Shown: piece after piece, positions 51,924 to 60,994 of the stretch
Numbering within the stretch: the first letter of the stretch is position 1
Layout of the letters: every line of letters starts with the position of its first letter
Source: Pelagisphaera sp964404745
GTDB lineage: Bacteria > Verrucomicrobiota > Verrucomicrobiia > Opitutales > Opitutaceae
Assembly (NCBI GenBank): GCA_964404745.1
Contig: CAYOLG010000003.1
Span: 62,001-126,000 of the forward strand
Direction of reading: 5' to 3'
Length of the DNA: 64,000 nucleotides
The notes under the pieces: generated by a model
Database searches by the model: none
Told to the model about the DNA's origin: nothing
What the model saw: only the letters and a program-made list of their open reading frames with translations
Translations under genes and position numbers: made by a program

Positions 51924-53120
51924 ATGCTCAAGGGTAAACGCATTCTCTTAATCATCACCGGAAGCATAGCCGCCTACAAGTCTTTGGAATTGATACGACT
52001 ATTGACCAAGGCAGGGGTAGAGGTGGAAGCCGTCCTCACCAGGGCGGGCAAGGAATTCGTCACGCAACTATCAGTCGAGACCCTAACAGGTCGAAAAGCC
52101 CATTTGGAGATGTGGGATGACGAGGCCTACCAGATATATCACATCGAGCTCTCAAGAAGAGCGGACCTCATCGTAGTCGCGCCCTCCACCGCCGACTTTA
52201 TCGCTAAAATGGTTAGAGGCGAGGGAGACGATCTCGCTTCAACCATCATGCTAGCTAAAAACAAGCCCGCGATCCTGGCTCCTAGTATGAACGTGGAAAT
52301 GTGGGAGAATCCCGCTTTTCAACGAAATCTGGAAACCGCTCGAACGGATGGAGCGATCATTGTTCCGCCGCAGGTCGACGAACTCGCCTGCGGGGAGGTG
52401 GGGATCGGAAAGATGGCGGAGCCGCAAACTATTTTCGAATCCATCGTGGAGTATTTCGAATCGGCGAATGCGCTGGATGGGAAACGGGCAATCGTCACGA
52501 CAGGAGGAACAATCGAGCGCATCGACACCGTCAGGTACATTAGCAACTTCTCGTCAGGCAAACAGGGTATCGCCATCGCTGCAGCGTTGGCTAACACTGG
52601 CGCTGAGGTCACTTTGGTGGCTGGGGGTAATTGCCCATCACCCAATCCGCATCCCAATCTGGAAACGATTCGCGTGGAATCAGCAGAAGATATGAACCGA
52701 GCAGTCAAGGCCTTGCTTCCGGCCGACATCTTCGTGGCCTGCGCCGCTGTTTGCGATTTCAAAGTAGCCAATCCAACCGATCGGAAGATCAAGAAGAGCG
52801 AGGGACTCCGTTTGGAGTACGCCGAAAATCCGGATATCGTCGCTTGGATCGGAAACTTGCCGAGTGGCGAGCGTCCCACTGTCGTGGTTGGTTTTGCTGC
52901 GGAAACCGAAAATTTGATAGAGAATGCCCAGTCCAAACTCATAGCCAAAGGCTGCGATTTAGTCGTCGCCAACAATGTTGAGGGCGGGGCTGTATTTGGC
53001 CAGGATACCAACCAGGCATGTTTTGTGACCGCCTCAGGCGTCGAGGCGTTCGAAAGCATGAGCAAAGTCCAATTGGGTAGACGGATCTCAGCTTGGATCG
53101 AGAGCTTTTTAAAAAGCTAA
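51924..53120 (+). CDS. coaBC: Bifunctional CoaBC (phosphopantothenoylcysteine synthase/decarboxylase)
   Basis: This 398-residue protein carries both coenzyme A steps. CoaC (residues 1-185) has ITGSIAAYKSLELIR, the catalytic His in YQIYHIELSRRADLIVVAPS, APSMNVEMWENPAF and the Cys in DELACGEVGIGKM. CoaB (from about 188) has AIVTTGGTIERIDTVRYISN, FSSGKQG, DIFVACAAVCDF and the Lys of DRKIKKSEG. It uses cysteine and 4'-phosphopantothenate, then decarboxylates the product. It stands alone on the plus strand, 88 bases after dinB. Confidence 0.95.
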   Translation: MLKGKRILLIITGSIAAYKSLELIRLLTKAGVEVEAVLTRAGKEFVTQLSVETLTGRKAHLEMWDDEAYQIYHIELSRRADLIVVAPSTADFIAKMVRGEGDDLASTIMLAKNKPAILAPSMNVEMWENPAFQRNLETARTDGAIIVPPQVDELACGEVGIGKMAEPQTIFESIVEYFESANALDGKRAIVTTGGTIERIDTVRYISNFSSGKQGIAIAAALANTGAEVTLVAGGNCPSPNPHPNLETIRVESAEDMNRAVKALLPADIFVACAAVCDFKVANPTDRKIKKSEGLRLEYAENPDIVAWIGNLPSGERPTVVVGFAAETENLIENAQSKLIAKGCDLVVANNVEGGAVFGQDTNQACFVTASGVEAFESMSKVQLGRRISAWIESFLKS

Positions 53121-53345
53121 CCCAATCTGCCTATAAAATTGATGATGCGGCAAGGTGCCGGGATCCCTGGTTGCAAAGACATTCGGAGCGGGCTTTTCCC
53201 AGTCAAATATTTGTTAAACCGACATGTATTCAAGGGACGATCGCTTTAATAGTCTTTTGTTGTCTCGTTGCTCCAGATCCGCTCGATATAACTAGGTAAG
53301 GAATTCCCCTCCCGGGACATTCCAGTATCCCCGCAGATAAAGCAA

Positions 53346-54536
53346 ATGACTTCAGCAACCAAGAGAGCTATCAGTCTGCTCGTGGTAGACGACGACTCCA
53401 AATTCGCCCAATCGATCAGCGAGCATGATTCGATTGCACGGGAGGGTTGGTCGGCCCGCATTGCTCGGGATAGCAAAGAAGCCCTCGATCTGCTCAGCAA
53501 GTCGAGATCCGACATCGTTATTGCCAAGCTGAATTTGCCTGGAGATTCCGGAGACATTTTGCTTTCGCACGCCAAGCGAGAGCACCCGAACGCATTGCGC
53601 TTCCTCCTGATCGATCCTTCGGATAAATCGAGCGTACAAAAAGGTACCGGGCTGGCCCATATGTATCTCAAAACGCCAATCGATCCTGGCGAGCTCATTA
53701 AATCGGTCAGCATCGTTCTTCATACCCAATTGCGGATTCGCAGAAAAGAGGTCGTGGACATTATCCGGGATACCAAAGAGTTGCATATCAACACTCAACC
53801 GATGCAGGAGCTCCTCAAAACTACCGACAATCCGAATTGCTCGCTAGAGGATCTTATGCCGGTAATTTCCAAGCATCCCACCGCGGTAGCCACTACCCTG
53901 CAGGTGGCCAATACCGCGTTTATAGGAGCTGGTGGCCACGTGGACACCATAGAGCAAGCGATTCAAATGCTGGGAATGGACTATGTCCGCAATCTCGCCA
54001 TAACCGAACTCGCCAAGAAACAGCTCGAGCTGTCGCCAGGAATGCAGGAGATCGCTAATGGTGTCCTCAAACACTGCGTAGAGACCAGCCGTTGCGGCTC
54101 TCATATGCGGCAATTTGGCGTTTCCGCCAAGCAAGCGCAAACCCTTTCAAGTATCACCCTGCTTCACGATTTGGGCAAACTAGTCCTGCTGGCCAACAAG
54201 GGTGAGGACTACGCCGATCTGATGGGGCGATCAATCGAGAACAATCGACCCTTATGGCATCTGGAGCAAGCGATCTACCAATGCGACCACGCCTCCATCG
54301 GGGCTTTCCTTTTCGCCGTGTGGGGCTTGCCGGAAAACATCGTGAGAGCAACCGCATGGCACCACGAGCCAGTCGAGTTCGCCACTAACGAATTTTGCTA
54401 TGTCAACCTTCTGCACTTCGCCAACTGCGCCGCTCACATTAAGCACGAAGTGCCTTTCTACTACGGCGACGAATTGATCCCCGAAGTCGCGGAAAAAGTG
54501 GGGCTACCCTTGGACTACGTCAAATTGCTCGAGTAA
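53346..54536 (+). CDS. Degenerate receiver-HDOD signalling protein
   Basis: This 396-residue protein has an N-terminal receiver fold (LLVVDDDSKFAQSI, then SRSDIVIAKLNLPGDSG, ending YLKTPI) with acidic residues and a Lys kept. The phospho-acceptor Asp is replaced, because the expected VLLD block reads VIAK. After a linker, residues 150-390 form an HDOD domain (ISKHPTAVATTLQVANTAFI, ITLLHDLGKLVLLANKGE). HDOD proteins are found in regulators of motility and cell cycle. The receiver probably cannot be phosphorylated in the normal way. It stands on its own, 225 bases after CoaBC. Confidence 0.88.
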   Translation: MTSATKRAISLLVVDDDSKFAQSISEHDSIAREGWSARIARDSKEALDLLSKSRSDIVIAKLNLPGDSGDILLSHAKREHPNALRFLLIDPSDKSSVQKGTGLAHMYLKTPIDPGELIKSVSIVLHTQLRIRRKEVVDIIRDTKELHINTQPMQELLKTTDNPNCSLEDLMPVISKHPTAVATTLQVANTAFIGAGGHVDTIEQAIQMLGMDYVRNLAITELAKKQLELSPGMQEIANGVLKHCVETSRCGSHMRQFGVSAKQAQTLSSITLLHDLGKLVLLANKGEDYADLMGRSIENNRPLWHLEQAIYQCDHASIGAFLFAVWGLPENIVRATAWHHEPVEFATNEFCYVNLLHFANCAAHIKHEVPFYYGDELIPEVAEKVGLPLDYVKLLE

Positions 54537-54577
54537 TAGAATCTTCAAAGCCAGTCTCGAGGCGTTTAAGGGCCCCC

Positions 54578-54644
54578 GCGCTTCAGCCCCCGCTTCGGAA
54601 CAGAAACTTTAATTGAAGCGGACTGGAGTGAAGCGCTGCGCTAC
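54578..54644. repeat. Nested GTAG-foot inverted repeat
   Basis: GCGCTTCA (54578-54585) pairs with TGAAGCGC (54629-54636), and inside it CCGCTTC (54590-54596) pairs with GAAGCGG (54615-54621). After the right arm comes TGCGCTAC, so the minus strand begins GTAGCGCAGCGCTTCA. It lies between the convergent receiver-HDOD and GT2-GT4 genes. Confidence 0.6.
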
Positions 54645-54693
54645 TGCGCCCATTCCTTGCCGCATCTAGCTGAGCAGTCGCTAAAAACACGGC

Positions 54694-56691
54694 CTAATCA
54701 AGAGCGCCCCGGAGAGCTTCGACAATGCTTCGATGGCTGTATTCCTTTTCAACCCGGGCCAACGCGCGAGAACGCAATCCGCTCCAAAGATCCTCATTCG
54801 TGTAAAGCCTTTCACAAGCCTGGGCAAATTCGTCTCCAGAATTTCCTGACAGCATTTCTTCAGAGCTCCACTCAAGTTGCTCTCGGGCTAGACAAGAGCC
54901 AACCACAGGAATTCCTCGAGATGCCGCTTCGATAATCTTTAACGGGATTCCCGCTACAAATTGAGCTGGGGCGATGAAAATACGGCACCGATTGTACCAT
55001 TCGTCCAGATTCTCGACGAATCCCAAGAACTTTTCCGTCTCCGTTGCGTATCCAAGCAGTCTCTCCGAGTTGTATTTGCCAATGCAGTACAGAGTTATAT
55101 TTTCATTCAGCCCTTCGCGAATCGATGGGAGAGCATTCTCGATAAAGTCGATCAACCCCAATGCATTCGGAGCGCTATCGGAATGCACGGCCCCCACGAA
55201 CAGAATGCCGCTTCGCTCCTCAAACCCGTTAGGAGATAACTTAGCTTTCGAGTGGTGTCTCAACATGCGTATCCGAGGAAAGCCCAAAGCTTGGAACTGC
55301 TTTCGTTCCGCTTCCGATATAGCGAAAACGCAATCCGCCTCCAATGCCGCTCCTAGCTCCTTCTTCAATAACGCCGCTTCCTCCCTTGGCAGGAGCGGCG
55401 TTCCCCGCAATCGGTTTTCATTTATCTCCCGATTCGCGAAGACCGCTTCTGCATCGTAAATAACCGTTAAATCCGGGCGCATTCGCTTTGACTCGAAAAT
55501 CACGGGGCCCAGGGCCTTCAAATTGTTTGGACGCGAGACAATAACCGCGTCGTAACCATCCTCTCGAGATTTCCAAAAATCGAGGAATCCCGCATTCCCA
55601 ACTCCAAGCGCCACCTCCACTTCTCTTGGCGTGTCTTTGTATAGATCTTCGAAGTCGCTCGTCGTCCAGAAAGTTGGCAACAGCGTCACTGAGTGCCCCA
55701 GCTCAATGAGCGCGTCCAGCATGGCTCGAGTCCGAGGAAAGCCGGCCCCCATGTGGGAAAATGGTGGAGCATCCTCAACCCAAAGAATTCTCTTGCCTGA
55801 CGCCTTTTCAAAGAAAACTTCCCCTAAGAAAGCATCCGCTGCCGGGAGCGATGCCAAAGCCGACTGATGCGTTTGAGCAAAGGTTGCGCGGTTGGCCTCC
55901 AGAAGTTTCGCGCAATGCTCCCAACCATATCTGTATTCCAAGCTGCGTCGAACCCGAAACTCGGGATTGTAGACAATTGTATTCCCTGCCTCTGCGATAC
56001 GCAGGCAAAGATCCACATCTTCATAGTATTCATCTGAGTAAGACGAGCTAAAACCCCCTAATTCTTGGAACAAATCTTGACGAACCAGCAGAGCGGCTGC
56101 TGAACAATAAGCGACTTCGCGTTGATACTGAACTCGAAAGTCATCGGGATTCCAACCACGCCCAAACGACCGACAATACCCCGATTTGAACAGCAACCCT
56201 CCAGCCTCGATTAAACTGCCTTCGTCGTCGATAAGCATTCCTCCGACCGCCCCCACTTCCGGGTGACTCGAAAAATCTTTTTCAACGGCCGCCAACGACC
56301 CGTCCAGCAATTGAGCATCGTCTTTGATGAAGAGTAGAGACGGAGCAAGCGCCCATTCCGCTCCACTATTCCATGCTTGGGCGAACGACCCGATTCTTTC
56401 CACTCTACGAAAGCGAACCCCGCGCACTCGATACTCAAGTTCCGGATGTTTTTGCAGATAGCCTTCCTCTACGACGACGATCGTTTGAAAATCTTCGCTT
56501 CCGCTGTGAGCCAAACTTTGTAGCCCGTTCAATGAATATTCGGGAGAATTGCGTAGCGGTATGATTATGGATACGCTGGGCTTTCTTGGTTCAGGCAAAC
56601 TAATCGTCTGGCCCGATTTCAGAAACGCCTGATAAGGAGCGAGCGATAGATTCTCGCAGTCGGTAGAATAGTTGGGAGCAGCGTCTGTCAT
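54694..56691 (-). CDS. GT2-GT4 fusion glycosyltransferase
   Basis: This 665-residue protein combines two glycosyltransferases. The N-terminal GT2 (about 35-275) has SVSIIIPLRNSPEYSLNGL, the acidic pair in LLFIKDDAQLLDG and the QYQREVAYCSAAALLVRQDL region with YYEDVDLCLRI. The C-terminal part (about 310-660) is GT4-like (RILWVEDAPPFSHMGAGFPR, GILFVGAVHSDSAPNALGLI, AGIPLKIIEAASRGIPVVGS). Such fusions build polysaccharide or glycoprotein chains in the cytoplasm. It precedes, with a 141-base gap, the hybrid kinase gene on the same strand. Confidence 0.9.
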   Translation of the reverse strand: MTDAAPNYSTDCENLSLAPYQAFLKSGQTISLPEPRKPSVSIIIPLRNSPEYSLNGLQSLAHSGSEDFQTIVVVEEGYLQKHPELEYRVRGVRFRRVERIGSFAQAWNSGAEWALAPSLLFIKDDAQLLDGSLAAVEKDFSSHPEVGAVGGMLIDDEGSLIEAGGLLFKSGYCRSFGRGWNPDDFRVQYQREVAYCSAAALLVRQDLFQELGGFSSSYSDEYYEDVDLCLRIAEAGNTIVYNPEFRVRRSLEYRYGWEHCAKLLEANRATFAQTHQSALASLPAADAFLGEVFFEKASGKRILWVEDAPPFSHMGAGFPRTRAMLDALIELGHSVTLLPTFWTTSDFEDLYKDTPREVEVALGVGNAGFLDFWKSREDGYDAVIVSRPNNLKALGPVIFESKRMRPDLTVIYDAEAVFANREINENRLRGTPLLPREEAALLKKELGAALEADCVFAISEAERKQFQALGFPRIRMLRHHSKAKLSPNGFEERSGILFVGAVHSDSAPNALGLIDFIENALPSIREGLNENITLYCIGKYNSERLLGYATETEKFLGFVENLDEWYNRCRIFIAPAQFVAGIPLKIIEAASRGIPVVGSCLAREQLEWSSEEMLSGNSGDEFAQACERLYTNEDLWSGLRSRALARVEKEYSHRSIVEALRGALD

Positions 56692-56832
56692 GGAGAGGTC
56701 GACGCAGCGATCCCACCAATCATCTATCTACTTGCAAGCCTAGATCTCTCCTTCCTTCAGACTGAGAAAAATTGCCCAAAGCGTTTTAGGTAGCAGGCGA
56801 TTTCCGGTCGGAGTTTTAAAAACCGAAATCCC

Positions 56833-59800
56833 CTACGGATCGAATCCTGCAGCGGGCTCAGTCGCCGAGCGTCCTTCGGTAAATCTCTTTTCGAAAGTCG
56901 TGGCAATAGCCTCTTCCAACTCAACAGGCTTGAAGGGCTTAGTCAGGTAGTCGTCCATCCCAGCTTCGTAGCACTTCTCCCTATCTTCTCGCATGGCATT
57001 CGCTGTCAAAGCGATAATACGCGGCCTTTCCTCGCCCCACTTGGCGATCACCTGTCGGGTCGCTTCAAGACCATCCATCTCAGGCATTTGAATATCCATG
57101 AATATGAGATCGTAGGACCCCTCTTCCAACGATCGGATAACCTCTAAACCGTTGTTGGCCACGTCAATCTTGTAGCCCAGCTTCTTGAACAACCGTGTAG
57201 CCACTTTCTGGTTCACAAGGTTGTCTTCCGCAAGGAGAATAGACATGGGCATGCGCTCGCCGAGTCTCTCGGTAGACTTCTCGGCTTTCTTAACCGTAGG
57301 TTCCGCCTTGCCAACCGATTCAAGCAGATGGCGCTTGGTGCTGGCCAACTTGCAGGGCTTGAGCTGCGACATCACTTTGACTGGCTGATTGCCGCTGGTA
57401 TGAACGGATCCCAAGGGCCCGCACAGTACGACCGGCAACTCGGCCACCCCACATTGCTTGCGAACGGATTCGATTGCTTCGTCTCCGCTCAGCCCGTCTA
57501 TACCGGATTCAATAAACGCTAGAATCAGTTTATCGCGTTCAATATCCACTTCCTCAATACCCGCAACGGATTCGAGAGGAATAGGCGTAACCCCAACGGA
57601 TTCCAGTTGGCTACACAGGGATGCTCGGCTAAACTCCTTGTGATCGATAACCAAGGCTCGCTTTCCATCGAAAGCGTTAGTAGAGCCCGACTCCGACGAC
57701 AAGGCTCCGATCGCGGACTTGCTGAATGCCACAGTAAAGTGGAAGGTCGATCCTTCGTTGATGACGCTCTCAACCCACATGGTGCCACCCATGAGCTCCG
57801 CCAAATTCTTGCTGATCGATAGTCCCAGACCCGTACCACCGTATTTCCGAGTAGTCGACGCATCCACCTGACTAAAGGACTCGAACAGCCTGCCAACACG
57901 ATCTTCCGGAATGCCTATACCCGTGTCCTGGATGGAGAACTGGGCCAACAATTTGTTGTCATCCTCCTCGACTTTGCCCACCTTGATGCAAACGCCGCCT
58001 TTGGACGTGAATTTCACCGCGTTGCCCACTAGGTTGACAATAACCTGGCGCAATCTTGTGGGATCGCCGAGCAGCGATGTTTCGATGCCGCTGTCAATAA
58101 CGTAGGCAATATCCAGGCCCTTCTCGGTGGCTTGAAGGGCTAAGGTATCAACCGCTTCTTCCACGCAGTCCCTCAGATCGAAGAGGATGCTCTCCAGTTC
58201 CAACTTCCCAGACTCGATTTTCGAGAAGTCTAAAATATCGTTTATGACGACCAGCAAAGCTTCGCTACTAGCGCGGATCGTATCCACGCATTCACGCTGC
58301 TCTTGCGTCAGGACGGTATCGCTAACCAAGCCCGTCATCCCGATAATGCCGTTCATCGGGGTGCGAATCTCATGACTCATATTGGCTAGGAAGTAGCTTT
58401 TGGACTTATTAGCCTCCTCGGCTTCCAGCATGGCAGCCCGGAGCTTTTCCTCGGATCGCTTCTGCTCGGTGATCTCGTGAAAGAACCAAACGCGCCCATA
58501 CGACTCGCCTAGTGGCGAGCAAATTGGGAAAGAAGCTTGTTCGAAAATACGACCATCCACCAGCTCGAGGACATCCTTGATGGTCTCGGTTTCGCTTGCC
58601 GAAATCGAATGCGCCTTTTCTAGAAAAACTTGCGGCTCTGGCATAAGGTGCGAAGCCATCTCCCAGATCTTTTCCGGATCGCCCGCATCCATTACGCTCG
58701 GCGACAGCGACCAGATTTCGTGAAAACGCTTGTTGTAATTGGAAACAATACCTCGCTCATTCACCACGAGGATGCCATCAGTGGATGCTTCCGATTGCGC
58801 TTTGAGCACCGAATTGTATCGCTTGAGGAGATTCTGGCGACGCTTGCTATGGGTGACATCCGTTCCTGTCGCAACCATGGTTGTGATCCGGCCTTTCTCG
58901 TCACGCACAGCCACCGTCCGGAAATAGACGTCCAATACGCGACTGGACTCGGTGGACATCTGCACATCGCCCTGCCAATGGCCGTATTCCTGGGTTTCCT
59001 GAACGATCTTCTCGAAAATTCCCGGGTCCTCGAATAGCACCACGGCTCCACCCGAACTATTCAACTGATCGATCGTATCGTATCCAAGAACACTGACAAA
59101 CGAATTGTTGTGATAGACGCCCTGCCTTTCCAGATTTATCATCAGAATGAAATCGCTGGAAACTTCCACAGCGGCAGACACCATCCTCAATCGCTCTTCC
59201 GACTCCTTTCGAAGCGTAACGTCCTCAAAAATTCCATACCAAATAGTTGAACCATCTTGCCGCTTCTCGGGAATGGCTTTTGTGGAAACCCATTTCTGTT
59301 TTCCATTGGGGCCCTTAACTCGATACTCAAGATATAACGGGTTTAGATGCTTGGAAGAAACCTCCAGGCCTTCGTAAACGCGCTCCAAATCTTCAACAAA
59401 CACCGCGCCCATGGCAATGGACGCGTCTTTCATGACGTCATGGGCCTCAACCCCAAGGAGATCCTTGATCTTTTCGCTTATAAAGGGGAAGGAAGGCTCT
59501 CCCTCCTGGTCGATCTCCAAGTGGAAATAAACGCCCGGAACCTGGGCACTCAAACGCTCGAGCTCATTAGAACTGCTTTCCAGCTCTTGCTCGATACGTC
59601 GAGCCCGCGTTACATCTTCGACCACAAGGATTGTTTCGCGTTCGCTAGCATTTCTCGTCGACAAGACAACCGTCCTAGACTCGTCGTCCAATTTGAATGT
59701 CGATTCACGACTGGACGTTCCAGTCTTGGCAATCGCCTGATCGAGGAACCTTTCTAGTTCAAGATCTTTGAAAGTCGGACAGACGGCTCCCAAAACCTTG

Positions 59801-60291
59801 CCCTCAACTCTAACAGCCTCAATGCCGAGAATCTTTCGGGCCGCCCGATTGATGAAGCGGATACGCCAGTTTTTCGACTCAGGGTTAGCGCTCTCCGCGC
59901 AGACAAGGCTAACAATTCCATCGGTCGACCGATCCAAAGCGCCGGACAAAGCTGACTCTGCTTCCGATGGCTCCAATCCAGTAGGTTGCAGAATCCAAAG
60001 AGACTCACCGGCCCCTAAGGCTGATCGATGGACCTCGCAAGTATGCGGGCCTTTTTCAGTCGGCGATGCCAAAGGTATAGTCGCCAACCCTCCGAAGGCC
60101 TCAATTGAGTTTTCCCAACGCTTGAAATAGGCTTCCAAGGGAGTGTCTACCAAGGAATCCGGGTCTGATGAACTGGCCAATAATTCGCTGGCTGCCCGAT
60201 TGGCTAATTGAATCCTTCCGGCTTTGGTGACAATCTGAGCCGAAGGAGACTTTAGGAAGATCTCTTTAAATTGTGGGCCTGTGGATTCCAT
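56833..60291 (-). CDS. PAS-rich hybrid histidine kinase with receiver domains
   Basis: This 1152-residue protein has several PAS-like domains in its first 620 residues (for example KDASIAMGAVFVEDLERVYE, and SEASTDGILVVNERGIVSNY). A HisKA domain follows with SYFLANMSHEIRTPMNGIIG, containing the phospho-His. The HATPase has RLRQVIVNLVGNAVKFT, DTGIGIPEDRVGRLF and GGTGLGLSISKNLAEL. Then comes a degenerate receiver (ALVIDHKEFSRAS, with FIESGID where Asp is expected), and finally a normal receiver (ILLAEDNLVNQKV, LIFMDIQMPEMDGLEAT). There is no membrane segment, so it senses inside the cell. A phosphotransfer partner is not in the window. Confidence 0.93.
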   Translation of the reverse strand: MESTGPQFKEIFLKSPSAQIVTKAGRIQLANRAASELLASSSDPDSLVDTPLEAYFKRWENSIEAFGGLATIPLASPTEKGPHTCEVHRSALGAGESLWILQPTGLEPSEAESALSGALDRSTDGIVSLVCAESANPESKNWRIRFINRAARKILGIEAVRVEGKVLGAVCPTFKDLELERFLDQAIAKTGTSSRESTFKLDDESRTVVLSTRNASERETILVVEDVTRARRIEQELESSSNELERLSAQVPGVYFHLEIDQEGEPSFPFISEKIKDLLGVEAHDVMKDASIAMGAVFVEDLERVYEGLEVSSKHLNPLYLEYRVKGPNGKQKWVSTKAIPEKRQDGSTIWYGIFEDVTLRKESEERLRMVSAAVEVSSDFILMINLERQGVYHNNSFVSVLGYDTIDQLNSSGGAVVLFEDPGIFEKIVQETQEYGHWQGDVQMSTESSRVLDVYFRTVAVRDEKGRITTMVATGTDVTHSKRRQNLLKRYNSVLKAQSEASTDGILVVNERGIVSNYNKRFHEIWSLSPSVMDAGDPEKIWEMASHLMPEPQVFLEKAHSISASETETIKDVLELVDGRIFEQASFPICSPLGESYGRVWFFHEITEQKRSEEKLRAAMLEAEEANKSKSYFLANMSHEIRTPMNGIIGMTGLVSDTVLTQEQRECVDTIRASSEALLVVINDILDFSKIESGKLELESILFDLRDCVEEAVDTLALQATEKGLDIAYVIDSGIETSLLGDPTRLRQVIVNLVGNAVKFTSKGGVCIKVGKVEEDDNKLLAQFSIQDTGIGIPEDRVGRLFESFSQVDASTTRKYGGTGLGLSISKNLAELMGGTMWVESVINEGSTFHFTVAFSKSAIGALSSESGSTNAFDGKRALVIDHKEFSRASLCSQLESVGVTPIPLESVAGIEEVDIERDKLILAFIESGIDGLSGDEAIESVRKQCGVAELPVVLCGPLGSVHTSGNQPVKVMSQLKPCKLASTKRHLLESVGKAEPTVKKAEKSTERLGERMPMSILLAEDNLVNQKVATRLFKKLGYKIDVANNGLEVIRSLEEGSYDLIFMDIQMPEMDGLEATRQVIAKWGEERPRIIALTANAMREDREKCYEAGMDDYLTKPFKPVELEEAIATTFEKRFTEGRSATEPAAGFDP

Positions 60292-60525
60292 GAGGCGCTG
60301 CGATAGTTGTTGACGTCGCTGTTTTTTATTTTTTCCCCAGCGGACCCGAATATGACGCCTGTGGAACGCTCTCTTCGGTCCGTCGAAAGACTCCCCTTAT
60401 TTTCGACAAAAACATCAACGACCTTAGAGATTCTAACTCAATACCGTCTACTGGCCAGTTTGGGCTCGCCGCATCCGCGGCAGAGAACGCCCGAACGGGG
60501 GATCCCACGGGCCTGAGGCTGCCCA

Positions 60526-60840
60526 CTAGTTTGAGATATCGAAGATTCGGTGGAGGCGCAAGAGCTCAATGACCGACTGGACTGGAGCCTGCACACGCTT
60601 GAGTCGCACATTCGGCTCGTCGCCCGGCAAACGCTTGTAGACACCCAGTAGGGCCCCCACGCCGGAGCTATCAATGAAATCCACCTTTTCGAAGTCGAGT
60701 TCGACTCGGCTCACTTCCGGCGACCAAATCGCTTCAACTTGCTTTTTGAAATCTTGCGATGACGACGCGTCCAGACGATTGATGCTTAGGGCAGCGTGTA
60801 GAACGCCATCTTCTATTTTGCCTTCAATTATTGGACTCAT
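60526..60840 (-). CDS. STAS-domain anti-sigma factor antagonist-like protein
   Basis: This 104-residue protein is a single STAS domain. The expected phosphorylatable Ser is in KVDFIDSSGVGALLGVYKRL, the motif of SpoIIAA/RsbV-type antagonists. Such proteins bind anti-sigma kinases and are reactivated by SpoIIE-type phosphatases, one of which is encoded at 62917. It is divergent from the sugar transferase gene, so the control unit and its possible target gene stand together. Its own partner kinase is probably the HATPase domain of the phosphatase. Confidence 0.9.
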   Translation of the reverse strand: MSPIIEGKIEDGVLHAALSINRLDASSSQDFKKQVEAIWSPEVSRVELDFEKVDFIDSSGVGALLGVYKRLPGDEPNVRLKRVQAPVQSVIELLRLHRIFDISN

Positions 60841-60994
60841 TTAAAACAGGTTTAGGAATTAGTTTAGCTGGAATGTTCTCTCTCGAGATGAGGTCTCGTA
60901 TTCCTACAACGGCGGAATCGCAGACTCTCTTGAACGAGAAATATAGCTTTTGAATACTCATTTTCAGCCGATCTACGAAAGAAGAACGGTCAGT

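Noticed and set aside
52319..53065. 248-residue minus-strand frame opposite CoaBC
   Set aside because: CoaBC motifs are intact on the plus strand; the antisense frame has no domain.
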